A stretch of 64,000 bases of DNA from an uncultured Clostridia bacterium (GTDB lineage: Bacteria; Bacillota; Clostridia; Christensenellales; Borkfalkiaceae). The notes beneath the pieces were generated by a model that did not search any database, was not told where the DNA came from, and saw only the letters and a list, made by a program, of their open reading frames with translations. The stretch spans positions 1 through 64,000 of the forward strand of contig CAKQKE010000006.1 in the NCBI GenBank assembly GCA_934247935.1. Direction: 5' to 3'. This document shows positions 20,901 to 25,307 of the stretch, one piece after another. A program made the position numbers and the translations under genes. Each line of letters opens with the position of its first letter. The stretch's first letter is position 1.

Positions 20901-21973
20901 TCCTTGACTTTGCTTTCGGATATGCCTTTAACGATGTTGTAAAGGTTTACGTCGGACAAAACAGCCAAAACGCCGTTTGCTACCTTGTCGCCGTCGTACC
21001 ACACGCCGTCGACTTCTTTATATCCGAATATGTAACCGAGTTTTATATCGTTGAAGAGGTTTTCGAGAGCAAAAGAATATTTGCCGTTTTCTGTAAGCAC
21101 GAATAAATCTCTTACGGTTTTGCCCGCGAGGATTTGTCCGTATTTTTCAACGGCTTCCTTTGCGCTTGCGCTGAACGCGCCCGCTATCGTGCTGAAAACT
21201 TCGGAAATCTGCATATCGCCGATAGAGGAAAGACCACCGGAGTTGAGTTCGGTCAGAATATCCGAATCGCCGTCGATAAACGTCTTGATAAACGCGCCGA
21301 CTTCCATATCCTTAACGAGCGTCAAAGCCTGATTTTTATCTTCTTTTACTTCGTACTCGTAAGTATGCGTCGATTGATTATACTTTTCCTCGAATACCGT
21401 AGGCAAAACCCCGCCGACTTTCGCACTGTTGAGCGCGGAATATAAACCGAGTTTGCCGGTCGTTTCTTCTTTATTGATGAGGTCAGCCACCGAATAAACG
21501 GAAAGTTGCGCCCTCGTACCCGGACTTAAAAAACTGTCGGGGAAGAAGTTGAAAAGCGCCCTCGCGCTCAAACTGTCGAGAAGAAGGTTGATTCCGTCGC
21601 CGCTCTTGTCGAAAAGAGTGAATACCGAAATGTCCTTCAATGCCTTGAAGTTGAGTTCCTGGTCTTTAGTTACGATTTCGACTTTGAGACCGAATTTCGA
21701 AAGTATATCCTCGAGTTTTACGCCGTACTTCTTTTCAAGTTCGGCAAAGGTGTAACTCGACGGGTCTTTCGCTCCGTTGATAATCAAGTCGACCAAATCC
21801 TCGATCGGTTGATCGGTAAGGTCTCCCAAAGACGGATCGTTTACGCCAACTTTGGAAAGCGTGAGGTTTTTATAAGCCCAATACGCTCCTCCTACAATTC
21901 CCCCCACAGAGGCAGTGACGCAAAAAACGATACCAAGAATAAATGCAAGTATTCTTCTGAAAAAATTACCCAT
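5906..21973 (-). CDS. Giant membrane-anchored repeat protein, 5,355 residues
   Basis: Not a family I recognise. The start is MGNFFRRILAFILGIVF at 21973, with AAGGAG at 21981-21986. The longer open frame runs upstream through the promoter and is rejected. Residues 1-35 are basic then hydrophobic (one helix, predicted N-in/C-out); no other membrane segment, LPXTG or C-terminal anchor is visible. Residues about 100-950 and about 4,850-5,250 carry roughly 9 and 7 units of type A, each with G-D-x-x-x-G-D/E-x-L-G-Y, a W after a loop, then a helix. Between them lie about 17 type-B modules of about 160 residues (480 bp), each with DFVKLP, FGTWTIGD, LTQN and DQSKLP landmarks, plus four longer inserts marked NETVGSL. 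The C-terminal 120 residues are unique. It carries no enzyme motif. A long extracellular fibre or scaffold is my inference. It is transcribed alone. Confidence 0.85.
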   Translation of the reverse strand: MGNFFRRILAFILGIVFCVTASVGGIVGGAYWAYKNLTLSKVGVNDPSLGDLTDQPIEDLVDLIINGAKDPSSYTFAELEKKYGVKLEDILSKFGLKVEIVTKDQELNFKALKDISVFTLFDKSGDGINLLLDSLSARALFNFFPDSFLSPGTRAQLSVYSVADLINKEETTGKLGLYSALNSAKVGGVLPTVFEEKYNQSTHTYEYEVKEDKNQALTLVKDMEVGAFIKTFIDGDSDILTELNSGGLSSIGDMQISEVFSTIAGAFSASAKEAVEKYGQILAGKTVRDLFVLTENGKYSFALENLFNDIKLGYIFGYKEVDGVWYDGDKVANGVLAVLSDVNLYNIVKGISESKVKDAIISELGIINLGDIFEQFLGYKQENGQWVDANGKAMPKILQGLAGVSVAQIFDEDAPIIDNIINALDESFGDITAGDVLADFVGFKKVDEQWVDEKGNELNPILSGLLSMKIADLIRKEYTLESIVGILKEAIGDVKAGEILGYTFDGAKQIWVDSNGNPVNAYINVLCGMDCNNVLDIFLADDSPANIVRTFLGDIKMGDLLVAVLKYSYDEESGKWLTSKGNEVPAGVAKLAEIKLWQFVAAFDKNEPFNLYDMLDGLTLGDFIGVYDKETDTYTITADIIPSLKGKVLSGVLSTLLNIDIGHFLDAKTENDEYVQILKNITIGQVVQAITGYAQNAEGDWIAPEGKNTDRLLELLCSIRLSVNDVVELIQGKLTASEFVSKLLGELKVGDFLGSAFGLHYDTATNSFVDKNNEKTYDLYDFLMNINANDVIAFIETKDVLATIKEFISPLQIGDFFAPFMKLKEQDGIWTRENGTQRLIHILESVFNLYLTHIIDEVETIINTKKLYLLDIVSDVFGETTTIEYYLDFVKLPDNEVLAQIVDIVIYDLVNDLMNESDKAEVLLKYFGEWTIGEALDGVLPARIANNQLTQNIFALSVHSIYTDIIKSSDVLTALEEKVFGDVSLSTLVSYALEDQSKLPTIVKDLLALEINYIIDNVRTAVDTGNVYIGNIVKTICGERTIKDYLQDFVKLPDNEVLNQVTGVVISDFVADLAKDDKAEVILEYFGEWTIGQALKGLLPKNIEENQLTQNVFALSLYAIYTQIVKADDVLMALEEKVFGGVSLSTLVSYAVSDQSKFPNIAKDLLALEVNYIIDTVKTAVKDQTVYLGNIINKICKGRTIADYVEDFVKLPDNKALNQIKSVVICDFYNDLINSSDKAQVILEYFGNWTLGEALGKETAQQGEITTHNAYDVSVLNSGKAARALVNGTTVEAGNKFTENMYALSALSVYTDIIKADDVLAAVEEKVFDGVNISMIAAYAIANQSGLPNIVKDIFAVEVNYIIDTVKTAIDTGIVYVADIVGKVCGDSTIGDYLDFVELPDNEAVNKISSVVIRDFVKELFNSSDKTDVVLNAFGTWTVGDAIDGVLPARLKENQFIKNVIGISAKTFYSDILKSSDVLDSVRTKILNEVKFSTLLALAIADQSKLPNVAKDLLNVELNFVVDIIKIKDMNVSTIVKTICGDSTIGDYIKDFVKLPDNEVVNKVTSVVISAFVEDIINKSDKVQVIIDYFGTWTIGEVLNGVLPKNIEENRLTQNLFALSAMTIYTDIIKASDILAAVQDKVFDGVKLSTLLAYAMQDQTKLPTIAHDLLGVEINYIINIIKNGKIDVADTVAYVCGTHTIGNYVQDFVKLPDKALLNAVQNVSLSELANLIFGGNFTTAKLAEFVKNTVNGNETVGSLVYDLIGMTNNGGIYYFSNGQRAFRVIQEVFGINVVELIKDAQTYLKNYASYDFEDILQMVGELEGYEYDYEHNQFVKEPILAFVTVGVAGVALYFLANDVLVDLAGDMTYLDLISKIAGREENGKYIFEIDDGVETDSPFYNKLITKKIGETLKKGYDFLGEFKDVLGIGNVVVPFTAEIIGFISSHFTPTYTVSYTTEENGEITWKVVGEYGSVISGLYNVTYTGLEKAIKDKTIVDYVIGLFKEVSLGDVSEKFLPEKIKTNKLFANVLDLTVGVIYYDLVKGSDRLATIQQYILDGVSTSTLLDFAMTKEKQDKLPRLVRDLTAVEFNYIIDEVKTVIDTKKLYLLDIISNVVGETTTIKDYLDFVKLPDNDAVNKVTAVVIYEFAEAMLNSNNKTEVILDYFGTFTFGDVLKGGLPKNIEDNQLTQNIYALSALIIYEDIVKADDKLAAIEEKVLDKVSLSTLLAYAVKDQSMLPTIAKDVLALEINFIIDTTMQIVKDKVVYVANIVGKLFGERTIGDYLQDFVTIPGNRAIVKLTNIVIYDFVMDLLNSNDKVQTLLDYLGSWTVGDLFESGLPEAIENNQLTQNVYKLSALIIYNDIVKAKDVLTAVEEKVFDKVALSTLLAYAVKDQSKLPNIAKDLLALEVNYIIDTTMQIVKDKVVYVANIVGKLFGERTIGDYLQDFVTIPGNRAIVKLTNIVIYDFVMELLNSNDKVQTLLDYFGSWTVGDLFESGLPADIEENQFTQNVYKLSALIIYNEIVKASDILAAIEEKVFDNVTLSNLLAYAVKDQSKLPNIAKDLLALEVNYIIDTVKQIIKDKVVYVANIVSKICGERTIGDYLDFLTLPDGNAAVEKVTSVVIYDLVTDLLKSNDKAQVLLDYFGTIRIGEVIAEATGYVEDADFGVWIRKENRNLKAYTLLEIAYDLALNDVLGFLLDGKFKANDIADFVQKIVQGNETVGSLAYDLLGMTYTDGKYYFENGQRAYRIVAEAFGLNVVELIKNAQTYLKNYASYELDDIVQMIGELEGYTYDYKANKFTKTPVLAYVTLGAIGAVMYFVANDVLVDLAGDMTYFDAFKDTLNVSENSGKYIFAGTNVDTPLYNKLMPKKIGETLKKGYDFKGEFKDVLGVGNLAAVFTDKLGKYTVSYTTEENGEITWNVAGNYGSVISGLYNVTYNGLEKAIKDKKVGDYVLGLFGEVSVGDLTVQIIPEKIKTNKLVENVNAITVNTVYNKFVKGNDKLAAIQENVFDKVSTSTLLEFVMTKEAQDKLPRLVRDLAAVEFNYVINEVKTVIDTKKLYLLDIISEVIGKETTVRDYLDFVKLPNNDVVNKVTAVVIYEFAEAMFNSTNKEEVILDYFGTWTIGDVLYNTLPKKIENNQLTQNVYALSALIIYKDIVKANDKLAAIEDVLFTNVTLSTLLAYAMEDQSKLPTIVKDLLGLEINFIIDTTKQIVKDKVVYVSNIANAIFGERTIGDYAKDFVKLPNNKAINAITSVVIYDFVMAMAANKDKVQVVLDYFGTWTIGDLLTGSFNKTVEENQLTQNVFALSTKVIYNDIVKASDVLTAVEEKVFDKVALSTLLAYAMEDQSKLPTIVKDVLAVEVNYIIDTVKESSKTGIVYVADIVKEICGDRTINDYVKDFAKLPDNAALNSVTSTVISTFVADLFNSDDKAQVLVDAFADWRIGDAIGGLTNYAEDEGLGIWVTKKDSNVKANAIVEVAFDISVKKVLEFLLDKKFDTNSIANFVQETLQGNETVGSLAYDLLGMTYTDGKYYFENGQRAYRIVAEAFGLNVVELIKNAQTYLKNYASYELDDIVQMIGELEGYTYDYKANKFTKTPVLAYVTLGAIGAVMYFVANDVLVDLAGDMTYFDAFKDTLNVSENSGKYIFAGTNVDTPLYNKLMPKKIGETLKKGYDFKGEFKDVLGVGNLAAVFTDKLGKYTVSYTTEENGEITWNVAGNYGSVISGLYNVTYNGLEKAIKDKKVGDYVLGLFGEVSVGDLTVQIIPEKIKTNKLVENVNAITVNTVYNKFVKGNDKLAAIQENVFDKVSTSTLLEFVMTKEAQDKLPRLVRDLAAVEFNYVINEVKTVIDTKKLYLLDIISEVIGKETTVRDYLDFVKLPNNDVVNKVTAVVIYEFAEAMFNSTNKEEVILDYFGTWTIGDVLYNTLPKKIENNQLTQNVYALSALIIYKDIVKANDKLAAIEDVLFTNVTLSTLLAYAMEDQSKLPTIVKDLLGLEINFIIDTTKQIVKDKVVYVSNIANAIFGERTIGDYAKDFVKLPNNKAINAITSVVIYDFVMAMAANKDKVQVVLDYFGTWTIGDLLTGSFNKTVEENQLTQNVFALSTKVIYNDIVKASDVLTAVEEKVFDKVALSTLLAYAMEDQSKLPTIVKDVLAVEVNYIIDTVKQIAKDKVVYVSNIVNKVFGERTIGDYAKDFVKLPNNKAINKITNVVVYDFVMAMAANKDRVQVVLDYFGTWTIGDLLEGSFNKTTEENQLTQNVFALSAKVIYNDIVKANDKLTAVKGNVFTSVTLSDILAYAVKDQSKLPNIAKDILAVEVNYVIDETKSIIDNKKLYLLDIISEVSGETKTVKDYLDFVKLPDNKAVNKATSVVIYDFVDAMLASKDKKQVVLDYFGTWTIGEAFGDKFGYVENEELGIWITKKDANVKANTLTETLFDMQIKTPLSFLLKGKFTAGDFATLAKEIVNDNETIGLLLYDMFEMKYVNNVYYFKNGQRAYRIVTEVFGLNVIELIKNAKTYINGYAKYTFDDLVQMIGELEGYEYDYAADKFTKTPVLAYATLGAIGVGMYYGANSLLVKVCGTITYYSALKDVFKITRNGEDYLLGTDKLATPLFNKVLPLKLSETLKKGYDLKGLLKDVLSIGNLTAMYTSKLKLGGVAALNAEQKWTVSGKYGNVIAAIYNVNLFEANDAIRKRNGMTLKSYLLDTFDGIVAGDLLAPTLKAELKENVWYKDGKKYLRLYNDLLNTNVVETIRFISDAAKSNSFNLRQLLYLMFTDDATVEYYFGQILKYSVNETGDLVNKKGEYANVVIENIFKENFINFIVTTVKNVSKPKTLITDILGDAKIGDIVLTGYRLNASDEWVKADGTVYAFSSSLAAIEKVVYTIKIADLVNGFNVESIFGDMYIGELLGYTKNGEVWTGKDGNALAGFNLKLANITIKKLTETEDPLTLFNDMYIGELLGYTQNGEDWYNGTEKLMGFNLKLAGITIEQLTTTEDALTLFGDVYVGEILGYTKNGTIWMKGNAPITSGFELVLADITINQLIGAQNDPLTLFGDVYIGDIIGYTSANEEKTEWLDQNNNAVKGFNLAIAKLKISQISGTSDILTLFGDLQIGEIFGYTYENGKWQDKDGNDVNALVNAIASIKISDTTAEGFDLMNTVRDVKLGDVMGYTYDTATNKWIKAGAEAEALIQIIANYTIGGIQDGNFSSTLMNDITGTVTIKDIFKSVYGSTDKSGMFALLSEDDWNKPVGQLETIMTGKMSNLVVADLAKLGVISDINKVVNSRVAIIGVDSLIKTDAAYSNYEWTSATYSTTTGSIETCSMKLREKGTTGDGTYWTEIVKLSDFFDVVFNASL
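9473..11440. repeat. 1,968-bp direct repeat, copy 1, inside the giant gene
   Basis: This stretch recurs at 11858-13825, exactly 2,385 bp (795 codons) later, with no difference in the parts I compared and identical encoded protein. Borders are sharp: G versus C before 9473/11858, CAACG versus TACAA after 11440/13825. It covers several 160-residue modules and one NETVGSL insert. The reading frame is kept. Confidence 0.9.
11858..13825. repeat. 1,968-bp direct repeat, copy 2, inside the giant gene
   Basis: Second copy of 9473-11440. The 417 bp between the copies (11441-11857) encode a diverged module and are not duplicated, so the event was a 2,385-bp tandem duplication with later divergence or conversion at one edge. 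Near-identity points to a recent event. Confidence 0.9.
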
Positions 21974-22060
21974 TTCTGTTCTCCTTGAAATGTTTTCTTG
22001 CTGATATTTACTATGCGGCAAAAGGGCATAATACACCCAAAAGTCGCAAGTAATATAATT

Positions 22061-22089
22061 ATTATATAGCATAGATACACGTTTGTCAA
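22061..22089 (-). promoter_or_regulatory. Consensus promoter of the giant gene
   Basis: On the minus strand TTGACA (22084-22089), a 17-base spacer and TATAAT (22061-22066): both boxes and the spacing match the sigma-70/SigA consensus exactly. It lies about 90 bases before the MGNFF start, predicting a leader of about 80 bases. Confidence 0.88.
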
Positions 22090-22485
22090 TAACATATGAA
22101 AAATATTTGTATAAAAAATAGACTTTTTTTGCTTGTTCTTTCACAAAAGCGTCACAATATACCTAATCGAAAAAACATTGTCTTTTTAATGCTTAAATTT
22201 AATACCAGGCGCGCAAAATCGAGCGTTTTATTTGGTTTTTTACCCTTTAATTGCTTTTTTGTTTTTCCACTTATCCGTTATGTTTAACCGCACTTATTTT
22301 CACATAAACGGCATATTGCTTTACTTGAAAAAACGGCTTTTTATTTCAAATTTTATCTTGCTTAAATTTTTCCGTACAGCCGCCTGACCGAAAAACAAAA
22401 TTTCATTTCCTGTTTGCATTTTTTTTGCCGAAAAATCGTTTGAACAAAAAGTTTTGAACCTTTTTCGTTTAACAAACCCAAAAAC
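22090..22485. other. Spacer between the divergent giant and lipid-kinase genes
   Basis: AT-rich DNA with many A- and T-runs and no supported frame. Beyond the two divergent promoters at its ends I see no operator-like symmetry or terminator. Confidence 0.5.
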
Positions 22486-22514
22486 TTGCAAATTTCGACA
22501 AATAGGTATATAAT
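22486..22514 (+). promoter_or_regulatory. Promoter of the lipid-kinase gene
   Basis: TTGCAA (22486-22491), a 17-base spacer and TATAAT (22509-22514), about 85 bases before the chosen ATG at 22600. Confidence 0.75.
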
Positions 22515-22599
22515 ACCCGTTGTATAGCGTCGCTTTAATCCCGTATTTGACTATTTTACCATTCTGCGACGTTTGCGCTCAATACGACGAGGTGAAACC

Positions 22600-23481
22600 A
22601 TGATTCACATAATTTACAATGAAAACAGCGGAAATAAAAAGGCGTTGAAATTCAGAAAACGCCTTGAAAAATTCTTTAATAAAAACGACGTCGAGTACGC
22701 TTTTCACAAGACCGAACACCATGCTCACGCGACCGAAATCGCGCGTGAACTGTCGCTTGCGGGAGCAAAAGACGTAATAGCAATGGGCGGCGACGGAACT
22801 TTACACGAGGTGCTTAACGGTATCGACCCGACCATCACCAACCTCGGAATAATACCCTGCGGCAGCGGAAACGACTTTGCTTCGGCAATGAAAATACCCA
22901 AAAAACCCGAAAAAGCGGCACAACTCATAATCGACAAAAAACTTAAACCTACCGATTATTACGACTGTTCGGGAGTGAAAGGAATAAACGTAATCGGCAC
23001 GGGTATCGACGTGGAAACCTTGCTTAATTATCAGGAAAGCAAAATGAAAAACGGTAAATTTAAATACCTCGTCTGCTTTTTAAGAGCACTTAAAAAATTC
23101 CGTTTTTACAAATTTAAAGTCACACGCGATGACGGAACTTACGTTTATTCAGACTGTCTTTTGGCGTGTCTCGGCAACGGAAAACAAATAGGCGGCGGCA
23201 TAAAAACCAACCCCAAAGCCATTGCCGACGACGGACTTCTGGATTTGGTAATAGTCAAAGGCATGAAAAAAAACCGCGTCCCGTTGATTTTTATGAAACT
23301 TATGGGCGGTAAATTCCTCGACGGAGATAAAAACAAAGACGTAATTATTTTTGAAAGACACAAGCACTGCGTGATAGACTTTGAAAACGAAGTCGTTTTG
23401 CAAATCGACGGCGAAATTTATAAAAACTTACCTTTCGACGTGTCGATTATAAGCAATCAACTTAAATTTTACAGACCTTGA
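22600..23481 (+). CDS. Diacylglycerol kinase family lipid kinase
   Basis: A 293-residue DagK/YegS-type kinase from the ATG at 22600 (MIHIIYNENSGN); GAGGTG just upstream decides this start over the TTG at 22573. Phosphate-loop motif GGDGTLHEVLNG at 63-74 and GSGNDFA at 88-94 are the family hallmarks. The C-terminal half, with a LACLGNGKQIGGG stretch and VVLQIDGE near the end, is the usual beta-sandwich domain. The enzyme phosphorylates diacylglycerol or a related membrane lipid with ATP; DgkB-like recycling of diacylglycerol is the likeliest role in a Gram-positive. Single-gene unit between its own promoter and a strong terminator. Confidence 0.88.
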   Translation: MIHIIYNENSGNKKALKFRKRLEKFFNKNDVEYAFHKTEHHAHATEIARELSLAGAKDVIAMGGDGTLHEVLNGIDPTITNLGIIPCGSGNDFASAMKIPKKPEKAAQLIIDKKLKPTDYYDCSGVKGINVIGTGIDVETLLNYQESKMKNGKFKYLVCFLRALKKFRFYKFKVTRDDGTYVYSDCLLACLGNGKQIGGGIKTNPKAIADDGLLDLVIVKGMKKNRVPLIFMKLMGGKFLDGDKNKDVIIFERHKHCVIDFENEVVLQIDGEIYKNLPFDVSIISNQLKFYRP

Positions 23482-23497
23482 TTCGATTGAAAATTTT

Positions 23498-23526
23498 AAA
23501 GCCCGCCATGGCTGTGGCGGGCTTTT
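23498..23526 (+). terminator. Terminator of the lipid-kinase gene
   Basis: AAAGCCCGCCA pairs with TGGCGGGCTTT around a 6-base loop, 17 bases past the stop, ending in TTTT. Confidence 0.88.
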
Positions 23527-23550
23527 CGTTATTTTTTATTGAATTTTGTG

Positions 23551-23580
23551 TGTTTTACGCAATACGTATGGCGTAAAACA
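23551..23580. repeat. 30-bp palindrome centred on ATACGTAT
   Basis: TGTTTTACGCAATAC and GTATGGCGTAAAACA form an inverted repeat with one mismatch. It is a member of a family whose perfect copy is at 39090-39125; degenerate relatives lie near 23950-23978 and 58082-58104. Confidence 0.75.
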
Positions 23581-24070
23581 GGAAGTTTTTATAAAAACGA
23601 CGAGCGTTAAAAACTATACATTCTATTTGTAATAAGTGTCTTTGCCGCACCTGTTATATTTAAATTACACACTGCTTATACACTGCGCCGAAATATTCCG
23701 AACATACGCCGCGCAAACACCATGCAGTGTTAAACTTGGTTTAAACTTTTAAGTTTTACGTCTTGACTTGCGGCTATGCTAAAAAACTTATACGCCTAAA
23801 AACGTCTGAACCGCATTAATAAAATGTAATAGACTAAAACATACTTTTATCAAGTAAATTTTTAACTACTCTTCTAATGAACACATTATCTTTCATTCGT
23901 GTTACAATTAACATAAACTAAAAGCCTTATTATTTTAAAAAATACCGTTTTTACATGATACGTATGCGTTAAAACAGTCAATTTTTTTCGTTTTGCCGAC
24001 TTTTAAACATCTTAGCGGCGCGTTTAATCGATTGGTAATCGCCGCCTTGCATGCCGCGACAAAGCGCAAA
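23581..24070. other. Intergenic region with a second degenerate ATACGTAT copy
   Basis: About 490 bp without a supported gene. A worn relative of the palindrome (ACATGATACGTATGCGTTAAAACAG) sits at about 23953-23977; the 83-codon minus frame across it has no protein-like features. Nothing else recognised. Confidence 0.5.
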
Positions 24071-24973
24071 TTATAAATAGTGATTTTTATCTTTTCTATA
24101 TTCGGTGGGCGTAACGCCGAGGTTCTTTTTAAACAATTTATTAAGTGCCTGAATATCCGAATACCCCACTTCGATTGCAACGTCAATTAATTTCATATCG
24201 GTGCTTTCAAGCAGTCGCCTCGCCTTTTCAAATCTCAATTCTCTTATGTAATTATTTACGGTCACACCCATGTTTTTTTCAAAAAGTCTCTCGAAATAAT
24301 ATTTGCTTAAACATGCCCTGCCCGCAATTTCGTCAAGCGTAATCAGACGATTGTAATTGTTTTTTATAAATTCCAAAGATTGTTCGAGAGCAAAAGGCAT
24401 TTCGTCGCGATATGAAGTCAACTGTTTGTTTATATCCATAAGAATTTTATATGCACTTAAAGATATATCGCAACATATCGCCTCATCGTCGATATCTATT
24501 ACAAAAGTGTTTTCAATTTGTTTTTTAGGCAACGAATAAATAAGGTTGTGCAGTTTGTTTACCTCTTCAACGTACACTTTGTTGTCAATATTACGCAATA
24601 CGTTACCTGTAATATTGACAAAACTATCGTATAAATATTGCACGCCGAGCCCCATAACGTGCACGTAAGAAAATTCCCATCCCGTATCGTTCGCCTCAAA
24701 AATATGCCTGTCGTTGCAGTTGATAAACACCAAATCGCCCGGGGCGATATCGTATTTTTTACCCTTGTAAATCATTTTCGAACCGCCGGAGTAGGTATAA
24801 TTGATTAAATAAGTATAATACCCTTCTCTGTCGATTTTGTAATCTTTGGTCGCTTTTTCATACCCGGTCATATCGACGTCGTATAAAATCGCGTTCTTGT
24901 TTTTCTTAGAAAAGCAATTATAACAATAAGAGCCTCTCTCAAACGCAAAACATATATCTGCCCTGAATTTCAT
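24071..24973 (-). CDS. AraC-family transcriptional regulator
   Basis: Three hundred residues. The N-terminal half is a cupin-like sensing domain (KMIYKGKKYDIAPGDLVFINCNDRHIFE, then WEFSYVHVMG). The C-terminal 100 residues are the two helix-turn-helix motifs (LDEIAGRACLSKYYFERLFEKNMGVTVNNYIRELRFEKARRLL, then IDVAIEVGYSDIQALNKLFKKNLGVTPTEYRK). Such proteins usually activate sugar-catabolic genes on binding a carbohydrate. It diverges from the SGNH-esterase lipoprotein gene at 25308, its natural candidate target. The chosen ATG has no clear ribosome site, so the exact start is uncertain; a later ATG (MTGYEKA) lacks one too. Confidence 0.88.
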   Translation of the reverse strand: MKFRADICFAFERGSYCYNCFSKKNKNAILYDVDMTGYEKATKDYKIDREGYYTYLINYTYSGGSKMIYKGKKYDIAPGDLVFINCNDRHIFEANDTGWEFSYVHVMGLGVQYLYDSFVNITGNVLRNIDNKVYVEEVNKLHNLIYSLPKKQIENTFVIDIDDEAICCDISLSAYKILMDINKQLTSYRDEMPFALEQSLEFIKNNYNRLITLDEIAGRACLSKYYFERLFEKNMGVTVNNYIRELRFEKARRLLESTDMKLIDVAIEVGYSDIQALNKLFKKNLGVTPTEYRKDKNHYL

Positions 24974-25307
24974 AAAACAGCAATTTTATATACCGTTTTT
25001 TTAAAACGTATATTGAATACCTCCGTCAAATTTGCTACAATAATTATAATAATGATATTGTTTAATTAAAAACTTAATAAAATAATATATAAATTTACGT
25101 TTAAATCAACGTTTTTTACATAATAAATACACTTCGCTCACTTAAACGATTTTAAAATTTTTAAGCAACTTTGTATAGTTTTTATCAATTTATCAAATAA
25201 AAAACGACTTTAATTATATATTAAAATGCTTTATGAAAATATATTACGATACATTTACGGTTTTGTCAACAGCAAACCCTAAAATAAATAAAAGGAGAAA
25301 AATGTAA
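24974..25307. other. Divergent control region, AraC / esterase lipoprotein
   Basis: About 330 bp, very AT-rich. TATAAT occurs at 25045-25050 and TTGACG (minus strand) at 25024-25029, but neither has a well-spaced partner. AAAGGAG at 25291-25297 serves the + gene. An ATGTAA start-stop at 25302-25307 immediately precedes its ATG. Confidence 0.5.
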
